Below the pieces are notes generated by a model. The model ran no database searches and was not told where the DNA came from. It was given only the letters and a program-made list of their open reading frames with translations. 15,507 nucleotides of DNA from Dethiosulfatibacter sp. (GTDB lineage Bacteria > Bacillota_A > Clostridia > Tissierellales > Dethiosulfatibacteraceae): positions 1 to 15,507 of the forward strand of contig JAHRFV010000190.1 of NCBI GenBank assembly GCA_019084435.1, in the 5' to 3' direction. Each line of letters starts with the position of its first letter. The stretch's first letter is position 1. The position numbers were made by a program, and so were the translations under genes. Positions 6,686-14,465 of this stretch are shown piece after piece.

Positions 6686-6981
6686 ACATCCGAGAATACC
6701 TCAAGATTGCTGCTGCGATAGGACTTAATATTTTATATTTTTGGGAGCTGACACCATACGAATTCAGCTTGAAAATAGACGGATTTGAGAGGGAAGAAGA
6801 ACGCAAAATCACAACAGCCTACATGAACGCATATTGGACAGCAGTTTGGATGTCAGGCAAGAAACCCGAATCACTGGACAAGATACTGAATAGAAAGAAA
6901 ATACCTGACAAGAAATCGATGTCAGATGAACAGATATTGGGACAGATTAAAATACTCCACAAGATATTTGGAGGTGAGTAA
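6646..6981 (+). CDS. T domain of tail assembly chaperone G-T, made by -1 frameshift
   Basis: The frame one base behind gene G is open from after a stop at 6592 to TAA at 6979-6981 and encodes, past the G overlap, IDIREYLKIAAAIGLNILYFWELTPYEFSLKIDGFEREEERK and TTAYMNAYWTAVW. The FWELTPYEF ... TAYMNAYW pattern is typical of T-domains of Gram-positive phage chaperones. No good start or RBS precedes it (the first ATG at 6769-6771 region would lose the conserved W-E-L-T-P motif), so it is best explained as the extension of G after a -1 shift, giving a G-T protein of about 204 residues. Coordinates given are those of the extension after the proposed shift. RBS and start of the tape measure gene follow directly. 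Confidence 0.78.
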   Translation, partial: QASSSRSGESDGIDIREYLKIAAAIGLNILYFWELTPYEFSLKIDGFEREEERKITTAYMNAYWTAVWMSGKKPESLDKILNRKKIPDKKSMSDEQILGQIKILHKIFGGE

Positions 6982-8541
6982 ATGGCCGTAATTAAAAATT
7001 TAATTGTAAGAGCAGGAGCTGATTTCTCGGAACTTGAAAAGGAACTGGCATCCGCGTCTAAAAAAATAAGCAAAGCAGGAAAGGAATTAGGTAAAGTCGG
7101 CAAATCTATGACTATGGCAGTCACACTCCCGATTGTGGGAATAGGCATAGCGATGGGTAAATCCGCAATGGATTTGGAAGCAACCGAAGCGAAATACAAC
7201 ACTGTTTTCGGTGAAATGACCAAGGATGCCGATGATTTTATCAAGAAATTTCAAGAACTGACCCCAGCCACAACCGCATCAGCTCGCTCGATGGCGTCAG
7301 GCATTCAAGATTTACTCGTGCCGATGGGATTTGCAAGAGATGAAGCCACAAAAATGACAGGCGAAACCATGCACCTTGTAGGTGCTTTGACCAACTTCAA
7401 CAGTGCCACCCACTCAGCCGAGGATGTCGCTAATGCGTTCCAATCGGCATTAACCGGTTCTTATGAGCCATTGAAAAGATTAGGAATCCAGGTTAGCAAA
7501 GAACAGGTTACGAACAAGGCTTATGAGATGGGGTTAGTCGAAGTCGGCGGAGAAGTCACTAAAGCGATGGAAGCACAGGCGTTAATGGCTTTGGCGTACG
7601 AACAATCAGGTGATGCTTTAGCAGGATACACAGAGGCTAATCTTGATGCTAAAACGAAAATGGGATTGATGAAGGCAGAACTGACAGATGTCGCTGCTTC
7701 GTTTGGTCAACACCTGCTGCCAATCATCAACAATGTTATCGATGCTTTAAGACGTGCATCAGAGTGGTTTGGTGGATTGACAGAAGAACAGCAAAAAACT
7801 ATATTGGTTGTCGGTGCGGTTGTTGCTGCGATAGGACCATTATTGATAATAGCAGGAAAAATGATGACTGGTTTAAGCGCAATCATAACAGTCGGTAAAT
7901 CATTAGGTGTTGTATTAACTGGACTAAAAGCAGCGTTTGCCGTTATGACAGGCCCAATCGGGTTGGTCATTATCGCCATTGCAGCTGCCATTGCGATCGG
8001 CGTTCTGCTATACAAAAATTGGGACACCATCAAAGAGTATGCCCAAAGATTATGGGTTTGGATTAAAGAAAAATTTACAGCTGTTAAAGATGCGATCATG
8101 AATCCAATTCAAGAGGCAATGGATTTTATTAGCAATATCAATTTATTTGATGCCGGGAAGAAGATAATAAATGGTTTAGTTGATGGAATCAAAAACGCTG
8201 GTAACAGTGTTAAAGAAGCTGCATCCAATGTTGCAGGCAAGATTAGGGATTTTTTCCCGTTCTCACCAGCTAAAGAAGGTCCGCTTAAAGATTTGAATAA
8301 ATTAAACTTTGGCGGAGTAATATCGCACAGTATTGAGGCGGATACAAGTATGGTGCAGAAAAGCTTGAGTAATATGCTTGAATTACCGAGTAGCCAACGT
8401 GAATCAAATGCAGGTCAATCCGGTAATGTCGTAATCAATATGTATAACACTGTTCGAAGCGACTCAGATATACAAAAAATAAGCTATGAACTAAACAAAG
8501 AAATGAACAAATATGGTAGAGCGATAGGGGTGAGTGTATGA
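6982..8541 (+). CDS. Tape measure protein, short
   Basis: Sets tail length and helps DNA pass the membrane. The 519-residue product has a basic, Ala/Gly/Lys-rich start, then the TP901-type core FQELTPATTASARSMASGIQDLL (about 90-112), FNSATHSAEDVANAFQSALTGSYEPLKRLGIQVS (about 139-172) and AQALMALAYEQSGDALAGY. Two hydrophobic stretches (about 275-296 and 305-343, the latter with MTGPIGLVIIAIAAAIAIGVLLYKNW) are the usual membrane-active segments. The C-terminus has FFPFSPAKEGPLKDLNKLNFGG (about 424-445), a common ending of these proteins. ATG 6982 has GGAGGTGA (6970-6977). At roughly 0.15 nm per residue it predicts a tail near 75-80 nm, short for a siphovirus. Product family is secure. Confidence 0.93.
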   Translation: MAVIKNLIVRAGADFSELEKELASASKKISKAGKELGKVGKSMTMAVTLPIVGIGIAMGKSAMDLEATEAKYNTVFGEMTKDADDFIKKFQELTPATTASARSMASGIQDLLVPMGFARDEATKMTGETMHLVGALTNFNSATHSAEDVANAFQSALTGSYEPLKRLGIQVSKEQVTNKAYEMGLVEVGGEVTKAMEAQALMALAYEQSGDALAGYTEANLDAKTKMGLMKAELTDVAASFGQHLLPIINNVIDALRRASEWFGGLTEEQQKTILVVGAVVAAIGPLLIIAGKMMTGLSAIITVGKSLGVVLTGLKAAFAVMTGPIGLVIIAIAAAIAIGVLLYKNWDTIKEYAQRLWVWIKEKFTAVKDAIMNPIQEAMDFISNINLFDAGKKIINGLVDGIKNAGNSVKEAASNVAGKIRDFFPFSPAKEGPLKDLNKLNFGGVISHSIEADTSMVQKSLSNMLELPSSQRESNAGQSGNVVINMYNTVRSDSDIQKISYELNKEMNKYGRAIGVSV

Positions 8542-9299
8542 TTGCAGGAGTTTTAAGCAGAAGAAGAGGGTTCACGTTCAAAGATTTGACAGTCGATAAT
8601 TTCGACACAAGCAAAACATTCTTGCAGAGTGTCACTTCGAATTCGCTCCCTAATTTGCAATACTTTGAATTTGAAGCACCAAAAAGAAATGGGAGCATTT
8701 ACTATGACAACAAATATGACAATAGAATTATAAATGTGGTTGTCATTTTTTACGCCAGCACAGAAGCGCTTAGAGTAGCTACTAAAAATGATATTCTATC
8801 AAAGATCACAGGAGATGAGGGATATCTTTCGTTTCTCGACGAACCCGACAAGAAATACAAAGCGAAGGTATTCAATGCGGTTATAAGAGAAGATGAGGAT
8901 GTATTCACAAGCCTGGATATTACTTTTCATGCCTCTTGGTGCATGTTTGGAGATGAAAAAGTCGTCCCGCTTCCGCCTGTCGGTTCTGTTAGCAATGACG
9001 GAAACCTTGAATCAGAAACAATTGTCAAAGTCACAGCCAACACCGCTTGCGATTTAGTGACGGTCAGTGATGGGTCTAATAGTTTTACATTAACAGGATT
9101 GACACTCGGAGAAGTCATATATGTTGATAGTGAAAAGATGATTGTCTACTCATTAGATGGCACAACAAAGGTTTCAAAGATGTTAAAGCATTCAGGCTCG
9201 TTTATCAAGGTGCCTGTTGGTGAATTAAATATAACAGTCACAGGCACAAACTATGATGTTGATGTTGAGGTCAGTTTTAGAAACACATATCTCTATTAG
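8538..9299 (+). CDS. Distal tail protein (Dit)
   Basis: Hexameric hub at the tail tip connecting tube, Tal and receptor-binding modules. The 253-residue protein has the Dit-family N-terminal domain: FTFKDLTVDNFDTSKTFLQSVTSNSLP (about 12-38), EAPKRNGSIYYDNKYDNRIINVVVIF (about 47-72; the 'R-x-G-x-x-Y ... N-R-x-I-x-V' pattern), GDEGYLSFLDEPDKKYKAKVFNAV and DITFHASWCMFGDEKVV. The remaining approximately 105 residues form a beta-rich galectin-like C-domain. Start ATG 8538 overlaps the tape measure stop (ATGA). It ends with TAG 9297-9299, and the next gene continues in the same frame. Order TMP-Dit-Tal is standard. Confidence 0.87.
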   Translation: MIAGVLSRRRGFTFKDLTVDNFDTSKTFLQSVTSNSLPNLQYFEFEAPKRNGSIYYDNKYDNRIINVVVIFYASTEALRVATKNDILSKITGDEGYLSFLDEPDKKYKAKVFNAVIREDEDVFTSLDITFHASWCMFGDEKVVPLPPVGSVSNDGNLESETIVKVTANTACDLVTVSDGSNSFTLTGLTLGEVIYVDSEKMIVYSLDGTTKVSKMLKHSGSFIKVPVGELNITVTGTNYDVDVEVSFRNTYLY

Positions 9300-9304
9300 G
9301 AGGT
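9298..9304 (+). promoter_or_regulatory. Strong RBS of Tal with no standard start codon behind it
   Basis: AGGAGGT overlaps the Dit stop codon TAG. In the Tal frame the codons from 9303 are GTG GTT GAA ATC ATA ACA ATC ATA. TTG at 9307-9309 is out of frame and stops after three codons. So either GTG inside the Shine-Dalgarno, a rare AUC/AUA start, or readthrough of the Dit UAG is used. Confidence 0.6.
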
Positions 9305-11462
9305 GGTTGAAATCATAACAATCATAAATCAAGATGAAAAGATTCTTGCTTATCTTAACAACATTCAAGATGGCAAGATGATCAGCGAAATCAACGGAGA
9401 ATTTACACTTAATTTCACCGCCTTAATAGACCCTATCAAAACAGATTTTCTGTATGACAACGACAACCTGCTCAATTATGACAATGATTATTTCAGAGTT
9501 GCACAACTTGAAGAAATTCATAACGAAAACAACATGCTATTAGTTAGTGTGTATGCAGAGCATGTCAGTTACGACCTGATTAAAAACACAACACCTAGCT
9601 TTATATATGATGACAAGGCAGCCATCTATGTAATGAACGAGGCTTTGACAGGAACTGATTTTCTTTTCACAGGAACGGATGTATTGACTACCGCAAGCAT
9701 CGAATTAACAGAAGGCGAACCTAATGACTTAAATATTAAAAAGATACTCCACAATATAGCGCTTGTATGGGGCGGAGAACTTGAGTATTTCAGATGGAAT
9801 GTAGGTCTAAAACAATCGCTAGGCATTAACAGAGGTGTTGATTTTAGATTTGGCAAGAACATCAAAAACATCAAGAGAATCATTAACTATATAGAAAATG
9901 AAATCGCTTACGATGTATCGGTTGTTCAAGGTTCTGAGTATGAGGATTTAGGTTATTACGTTATAGGCGACACAGTCAAGATTATTGATGATGCGCTTAA
10001 CATCGAACTTAACGCCAAAATAGTCAAAGTTGAAAAAGATATCGTTGCGGACTTGAATAATCGGGTGATATTGGGTTATGCCATAAAAGACCTGTCATCG
10101 GGATTGCAAGGGACATTAAACAGAACAAGAAAGACAGTGGCTGAAATAAATGGAAAAGTAAGCGATGTTATCGACATCAATGGAAACCTAATAGCCGAAA
10201 AACTAACAGGAACCATCAACTCATCAGTTGCTAATGTCACCAATTCAACAGGACATGTCAGTTTTGATGCAAGAGGCATTATTGTACATAACCAGCCTTT
10301 AGAGTCGAATAGCACATGGGCAGTATTGATATCAAGTGGCGGAATATTGCTATCTAACGCTAGGGATGGATTAGGCGAATGGATATGGCGAACAGCAATA
10401 ACAGGAGACGCAATCAGCGCTGATGAAATCACAACAGGCACTCTGACAGCTATCAATATCAATGGTGTTCACATTACATCGAGCAAGATAGATTCTAACT
10501 TGATAATCGTTGAGAGCGGACTAGAAAAAACACTTGCGGAATACACAGAAGAAGTCGTTGCTGATTCAGGCGCGGTCATGCAGGGAACACCTTACAATTC
10601 GGTTGTTATTGATCCGATTGATGGCGTCAAGGCATCCCATGCTGATGGAAGTTTTACTCAATTGTCTGGTGCCGGACTTTTGAGAAATCTAACACTTCCT
10701 GTCTATACCAAATCAGCAACAGGCGTAGCAAATAGCGAGAATTTCAATACAAAAACAAAAGCGCAACTAGAGGCTGACGGATGGTTTTTCTATCAAGCGG
10801 TTTCTGTTGTTAGTGGAGAATTGCGATTAGGCTCAACTGATATAGGTTTGGCAAGAAAACTTGTTTATATCACCGATGATAATGTGTCTATGAGTTTTAA
10901 ATATCGGGTGGTTTCTACCGCTTCTAATGTTGGTTATAGATTTTTTGTTGATGACACGACATATACATTAGCAAAAAACACAACTCAAACAACATACACA
11001 GTGACAGTTAATAAAGGGTGGCATTTATTCGCTTGGGATTGCACTTTAGCGGTGTCTTCTCCTTTTGAAACACCAATGATATTCCTTGATGATGTTGTTT
11101 TTGAACCCGACATGCAAACATACACACAGACAAGCACTTACGAAGATGAGAGGCAATACTCATTTGTCAGTTATGTTGGACAAATAACAGTTCCGGGTTC
11201 GGTTAATCTAAACCAGGAAACATACATTGCGGATTTAATTATAGAACTACCTGATGAGTTTAAAGGCAAAGATTTTAAGATAATACTAAGTGTCGCAAGC
11301 ACACCGATCATGTCAAGTTATTCATTAGCGGGGATAAAAACAGAAGTGCTTGATATCGACTATGTGAATGCAACATTTCTACTAAGAGGAAAGGCGAAAT
11401 GGATAAGCGGTTCAAATACGATATGGACAGGATTAACGGTAAATTATTTAGCGACTTACTAA
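9303..11462 (+). CDS. Tail-tip protein Tal, prophage endopeptidase-tail type, with C-terminal receptor-binding-like domains
   Basis: Trimeric tail-tip protein below Dit. The N-terminal part (to about residue 265 of 719) fits the phage minor structural/endopeptidase-tail family: IINQDEKILAYLNNIQDG, LNYDNDYFRVAQLEEIHNEN, LLVSVYAEHVSYDLIKN (about 79-95), GVDFRFGKNIKNIKRIINY and YYVIGDTVKIIDDALNIELNAKIVKVE (about 218-244). A linker (270-330) with NRTRKTVAEINGKVSDVIDINGN follows, then the ISADEITTGTLTAININGV segment (about 371-389) common in tail fibres, and beta-rich C-terminal modules, one resembling a carbohydrate-binding sandwich (about 495-602). The start is uncertain. GTG 9303 overlaps the AGGAGGT (9298-9304) itself. 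The in-frame codons at a normal distance are ATC 9312 and ATA 9315. The product beginning M-ITIINQDEK would match how family members begin. Confidence 0.85.
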   Translation: MVEIITIINQDEKILAYLNNIQDGKMISEINGEFTLNFTALIDPIKTDFLYDNDNLLNYDNDYFRVAQLEEIHNENNMLLVSVYAEHVSYDLIKNTTPSFIYDDKAAIYVMNEALTGTDFLFTGTDVLTTASIELTEGEPNDLNIKKILHNIALVWGGELEYFRWNVGLKQSLGINRGVDFRFGKNIKNIKRIINYIENEIAYDVSVVQGSEYEDLGYYVIGDTVKIIDDALNIELNAKIVKVEKDIVADLNNRVILGYAIKDLSSGLQGTLNRTRKTVAEINGKVSDVIDINGNLIAEKLTGTINSSVANVTNSTGHVSFDARGIIVHNQPLESNSTWAVLISSGGILLSNARDGLGEWIWRTAITGDAISADEITTGTLTAININGVHITSSKIDSNLIIVESGLEKTLAEYTEEVVADSGAVMQGTPYNSVVIDPIDGVKASHADGSFTQLSGAGLLRNLTLPVYTKSATGVANSENFNTKTKAQLEADGWFFYQAVSVVSGELRLGSTDIGLARKLVYITDDNVSMSFKYRVVSTASNVGYRFFVDDTTYTLAKNTTQTTYTVTVNKGWHLFAWDCTLAVSSPFETPMIFLDDVVFEPDMQTYTQTSTYEDERQYSFVSYVGQITVPGSVNLNQETYIADLIIELPDEFKGKDFKIILSVASTPIMSSYSLAGIKTEVLDIDYVNATFLLRGKAKWISGSNTIWTGLTVNYLATY

Positions 11463-11566
11463 AAAACCACGCATTTAAATCGATTCTAAGCCTTTAAAAT
11501 CAACGTCTTAGGGGTTTAGTATCAATAAATGTTTTTACAGAAATCAATAAAAAGGAAGGTGGCGGG
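11463..11566 (+). other. 104-nt gap before lysis genes, with short repeats
   Basis: The longest gap within the late operon. It holds a 9-nt direct repeat ATCAATAAA (11521-11529 and 11543-11551), a weak CTAAG/CTTAG inverted repeat (11486-11490 and 11507-11511) and an outer AAACC/GGTTT pair (11464-11468 and 11513-11517). None has the shape of a clear terminator or a promoter that I can defend. It ends at the RBS AAGGAAGGTGG of the next gene. Confidence 0.4.
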
Positions 11567-11929
11567 ATGGATATAATCAAAGACAAAATCAATGAACACG
11601 AAGTCAAAATCAGTAGGCTTGAAGGGGAGACATCGAGGATTGTGGCGGATATCAAGGATCTAAAAAGCGATCGCAAACAGTTTGTCGAAATCTTGAAAAA
11701 GGTTGAGGATGCTTTGACGACTTTGGCACATACGGTTGAAAAGCTAGATATCAGATTGCAATGCGAGGAAGATTACACGAAAGAAAATAAGCAGAGCAAA
11801 AAGAATGTAAGTGACAAGTTAAAAAACGCTTTGCTGGATGGTGGTATAAAAGCAATCTTTTTTATTCTGATGCTTGGACTGGTGTCATGGATCGTCGGAT
11901 TACCGAGCCTTGCCGAACTGTTTAGGTGA
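11567..11929 (+). CDS. Coiled-coil membrane protein, XhlA-like, lysis cassette
   Basis: A 120-residue protein with a cytoplasmic-type coiled coil (about 1-70: IIKDKINEHEVKISRLEG, IKDLKSDRKQFVEILKKVED, LAHTVEKLDIRLQ, heptad-spaced I/L/V), a Lys-rich hinge, and one C-terminal transmembrane helix (about 94-112, KAIFFILMLGLVSWIVGLP). This architecture is that of XhlA-like hemolysin/holin-accessory proteins placed before holins in Gram-positive prophages. ATG 11567 has AAGGAAGGTGG a few bases upstream. Neighbours are two holin-like genes and the amidase, so a role in lysis is likely; a membrane-anchored accessory function is inferred, not shown. Confidence 0.72.
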   Translation: MDIIKDKINEHEVKISRLEGETSRIVADIKDLKSDRKQFVEILKKVEDALTTLAHTVEKLDIRLQCEEDYTKENKQSKKNVSDKLKNALLDGGIKAIFFILMLGLVSWIVGLPSLAELFR

Positions 11930-11933
11930 TGAG

Positions 11934-12149
11934 ATGAAAAGAGATTTTTCTAAGTTAATTGTATCGCTTGTTGTACTGTTGAACGTTTTATTTACATTAG
12001 GCGTTTTATTTGTCTTTCTTAGGGTCGGAAGCGAACCGGCGACGCTGATCGTATCGTGGTTTGCTTTTACAACAAGTGAATTATGGATGCTATCAAGTAT
12101 CAAAAAAACAAAGGTTAAAAGGGAGGATATTGAAAATGGAAAAGATTGA
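11934..12149 (+). CDS. Small two-TM membrane protein, holin-like
   Basis: A 71-residue protein with two predicted transmembrane helices (about 8-29, LIVSLVVLLNVLFTLGVLFVFL, and 36-56, PATLIVSWFAFTTSELWMLSS), a short basic N-terminus and a charged C-terminus with KKTKVKREDIENGKD. Two-helix proteins of this size with a charged tail are typical of holins or antiholins. Start ATG 11934 was chosen over an in-frame ATG 60 bases upstream because AGGTGAT (11924-11930) lies just before it and the upstream start would lie deep within the preceding gene and add unrelated residues. It ends 14 nt inside the next gene. I do not recognise a named family with certainty; holin is inferred from size, topology and place. 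Confidence 0.65.
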   Translation: MKRDFSKLIVSLVVLLNVLFTLGVLFVFLRVGSEPATLIVSWFAFTTSELWMLSSIKKTKVKREDIENGKD

Positions 12150-12351
12150 TTGGAAACAAAAATTGACTAGTAGAAAATTCTGGACAGCGGTTGTCGGATT
12201 CGTGACAGCTATCATGATGGCATTAAATATAGACAGCCTGACAATCGAGCAGGTGACAGCAATCATATCAGCATCTGCAATCCTAATTGCTTATATCTTA
12301 GGCGAAGGCATGGTCGATGCTGCGAGAATAAAAGATAAGGGTGATCAGTGA
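12136..12351 (+). CDS. Phage holin
   Basis: A 71-residue protein: MEKIDWKQKLTSRKFWTAVVG, then TM helix 1 (about 16-32), a short loop NIDSLTIEQV, TM helix 2 (about 38-55, VTAIISASAILIAYILGEG) and a charged tail. The opening pattern I/D-W-K-x-K-L-x-S-R/K-x-F-W and the Y-I-x-G-E-G-x-V-D-A ending are common in Gram-positive phage holins of the phi-LC3/A118-like groups. Holins make the membrane lesion that lets the endolysin reach peptidoglycan. ATG 12136 is preceded by GGGAGGAT; the longer in-frame version from 12061 is rejected because it lies within the previous gene and lacks an RBS. The stop overlaps the start of the amidase gene. Confidence 0.82.
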   Translation: MEKIDWKQKLTSRKFWTAVVGFVTAIMMALNIDSLTIEQVTAIISASAILIAYILGEGMVDAARIKDKGDQ

Positions 12352-12959
12352 TGCAAGTCCTTAAAAGATTGGTTCCTGTTTTTAAGCATAACATCAAATG
12401 CCCTTATCCTATGGATCCTGAGTTTTATGTGGTCCACAACACATACAATGACGCGACCGCCTTAAACGAAATAGCCTACATGACAAATAATGACAAACAG
12501 ACATCGTTCCATTACGCAATCGACAACAATCATATCGTGCAGGGGATAGAAGAAAATAGAAACGGATGGCACGCAGGCGATGGTGCGAACGGAGTTGGAA
12601 ACAGAAAAGGGATAGGCGTTGAAATTTGTTATTCGAAATCAGGTGGAGCGAGGTTTGTCGAGGCTGAAAGATTGGCTGCTAAATTTATCGCAAAAGGATT
12701 ATCTGACAAAGGATGGGGAATCGACAAGGTTAAAAAGCATCAGGACTTCTCCGGCAAATATTGTCCCCACAGAACGTTAGGCATGGGCTGGGATAGGTTT
12801 TTGAAAATGATTGAAGCTGAGATGGAGCCTGAATATGTTAAAATCCTAAAAGCCAAAACCGATTCACCTAAAGTGTGGATTGATTTTATCCAGGCTAATA
12901 AAAATCATCCGGTCGGCAAATGGCTGCCTGATCTAATAGTTAAACTAAGTCAAAAATAG
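12351..12959 (+). CDS. Endolysin: N-acetylmuramoyl-L-alanine amidase (amidase_2, T7-lysozyme type)
   Basis: Cuts the amide bond between MurNAc and L-Ala of peptidoglycan at lysis. The 202-residue protein has all expected zinc-site residues (numbered from ATG 12351): His29 in FYVVHNT, His130 in KHQDF and Cys138 in KYCPH. The 8-residue spacing of the last two and Lys136 two residues before the Cys match T7 lysozyme (H122, K128, C130). Also present: FHYAIDNNHIVQGI (about 53-66), WHAGDG, and GIGVEICYS. Residues about 155-202 (VKILKAKTDSPKVWIDFIQANKNHPVGKWLP) are a separate C-terminal helical segment of the kind seen in clostridial amidases, perhaps for wall binding. There is no signal peptide, so export depends on a holin. 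A GTG at 12348 is directly upstream; ATG is preferred. Confidence 0.93.
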   Translation: MQVLKRLVPVFKHNIKCPYPMDPEFYVVHNTYNDATALNEIAYMTNNDKQTSFHYAIDNNHIVQGIEENRNGWHAGDGANGVGNRKGIGVEICYSKSGGARFVEAERLAAKFIAKGLSDKGWGIDKVKKHQDFSGKYCPHRTLGMGWDRFLKMIEAEMEPEYVKILKAKTDSPKVWIDFIQANKNHPVGKWLPDLIVKLSQK

Positions 12960-12972
12960 GAGGTGATCGCAT

Positions 12973-14454
12973 TTGATAACAGCAAACATGACCACCAAAC
13001 TCGAACTCAGACTAACCGACAAACACTTCTCCGTTGAAAATGGCATCTTAACACTAGAAATAAATGTCGGCACATATTCCCTAACCGGTAAAACCATCAC
13101 TGCAGCGTTTAATCCAACAGGCTTTGAAACCGCACCTTTATCGTCAGCGGTTGTTGATGGGAATAACGTTGTTAGTATTCCAATATTTGCATCCTATATC
13201 CAAGAGGGTGTAAACTATATCCAGCTATATTTCAGATGGGATACAACAAAATTAGAAACCTCTGGCGTGATGATGTGGATTATTGACGAACCGATTGTAG
13301 CCACCGAAGCCACCGCCGAGCAACAAGATTTGATGTCATACTACATCGAGCAATTAGGCGATGCGGTGACTGGACTTGATGGCAAAGTTGACAAGGTGAC
13401 AGGCAAGCAATTATCGACAGAGGATTATACAACCATTGAAAAAACCAAACTTGGCACGATTGAGGATGGGGCGGAAGTCAACAATATATCAGACATAAAC
13501 GCAACAGACCTAACGGATGGTGGAGAAACCACTTTACATATACACGATGGGCGATACTACACAGAAACAGAAGTCAATGCAATCACAGGCACTCTCTCCA
13601 CCCTCACCACCACAGAAAAAACATCATTGGTGGGTGCGGTGAATGAGGTGGATGGAAAGATAAACACAGCAAATTCCCAACGAACAATCATTGGTGGTGG
13701 TGCTATTATCAATGGAAACTTTGACATAAATCAAAGAGCGGTAAGCGGAACAGTAACTTTATCAGCAGGACAATACGGTCACGATAGATTTAGAGGTGGT
13801 GCTAGTGGTTGTACTTATACCTTTGCAACTTCCTTAAACGTAACAACCCTTACAATATCGGCAGGTAGTTTGCAACAAGAGATTGAAGGTGTTAATTTAG
13901 AAAGTGGAACTTATGTGCTTTCGTGGAGTGGAACTTCACAAGGCAAAATAGGTGCGGGTTCATTAGGTGCAAGTGGGATAATTGGAACCGTAACAGGTGG
14001 CACTAATTTAGTAATAGAATTCGGAACAGGTACATTGTCTAAAGTTAAATTAGAAAAAGGAAGTGTTGCCACAGCGTATATCCTAAAATCATACGCAGAT
14101 GAATTAAGAGATTGTCATAGATATTTTATAGATTTAAATGACCAAAACAACGCATATCAATTTTACGGTATAGGTCAAGCATATTTAACAACTGCATTTT
14201 CTATTGTAACTTATCTTCCTGTTAAAATGAGGGTTAAGCCTACAGCTATAGCAGTTATTAGTTTTGCTGGGGCTATGGGTGCTTCAGGTCAACTAGGTGT
14301 AACGCAACAAGTTACAGATATAACTTGTGATTACTACAACCAAAATAGTGCAAATTTAGTATGTACTACCTCTAATATTACTGTACAGTATTTTTACAAA
14401 TTGTTAAATGTGAATAGTGCTACTAGTAAGATAACTTTAGATGCAGAGTTGTAA
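12973..14454 (+). CDS. BppU-type baseplate upper protein with receptor-binding-like C-terminus
   Basis: A 493-residue host-recognition protein. Residues about 6-115 fit the BppU N-terminal family (TKLELRLTDKHFSVENG, LTGKTITAAFNPTGFE, WDTTKLETSGVMMWIIDEP), which anchors to the baseplate. The middle has tail-fibre neck repeats: KLGTIEDGAEVNN, HIHDGRYYTETEVNA (about 191-205), TEKTSLVGAVNEVDGKIN (about 214-231). The C-terminus begins IINGNFDINQRAVSGTVTLSAGQYGHDRF (about 245-273), a common fibre carbohydrate-binding-like module, includes a GTLSKVKLEKGSVATAYILKSYADELRDCHRYF segment, and ends in a hydrophobic, Thr/Asn-rich piece. Start is TTG 12973: AGGAGGTGAT (12958-12967), overlapping the amidase stop, is at the right distance and no ATG competes. 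Base composition falls in the last third. Confidence 0.83.
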   Translation: MITANMTTKLELRLTDKHFSVENGILTLEINVGTYSLTGKTITAAFNPTGFETAPLSSAVVDGNNVVSIPIFASYIQEGVNYIQLYFRWDTTKLETSGVMMWIIDEPIVATEATAEQQDLMSYYIEQLGDAVTGLDGKVDKVTGKQLSTEDYTTIEKTKLGTIEDGAEVNNISDINATDLTDGGETTLHIHDGRYYTETEVNAITGTLSTLTTTEKTSLVGAVNEVDGKINTANSQRTIIGGGAIINGNFDINQRAVSGTVTLSAGQYGHDRFRGGASGCTYTFATSLNVTTLTISAGSLQQEIEGVNLESGTYVLSWSGTSQGKIGAGSLGASGIIGTVTGGTNLVIEFGTGTLSKVKLEKGSVATAYILKSYADELRDCHRYFIDLNDQNNAYQFYGIGQAYLTTAFSIVTYLPVKMRVKPTAIAVISFAGAMGASGQLGVTQQVTDITCDYYNQNSANLVCTTSNITVQYFYKLLNVNSATSKITLDAEL

Positions 14455-14465
14455 AGGAGGAAACC

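Noticed and set aside
6819..8099. Long - strand frames (6819-7244 and 7707-8099) opposite the tape measure gene
   Set aside because: Shadows produced by the Ala/Lys-rich repeat composition of the tape measure gene; no start signals or homologous pattern.
10076..10462. 128-residue - strand frame opposite Tal
   Set aside because: Overlaps a confident gene completely, with no RBS and no family resemblance.
13700..14460. Diversity-generating retroelement variable region in the receptor-binding gene
   Set aside because: No template repeat or reverse transcriptase in the window and no clustered AAY codons at the 3' end.
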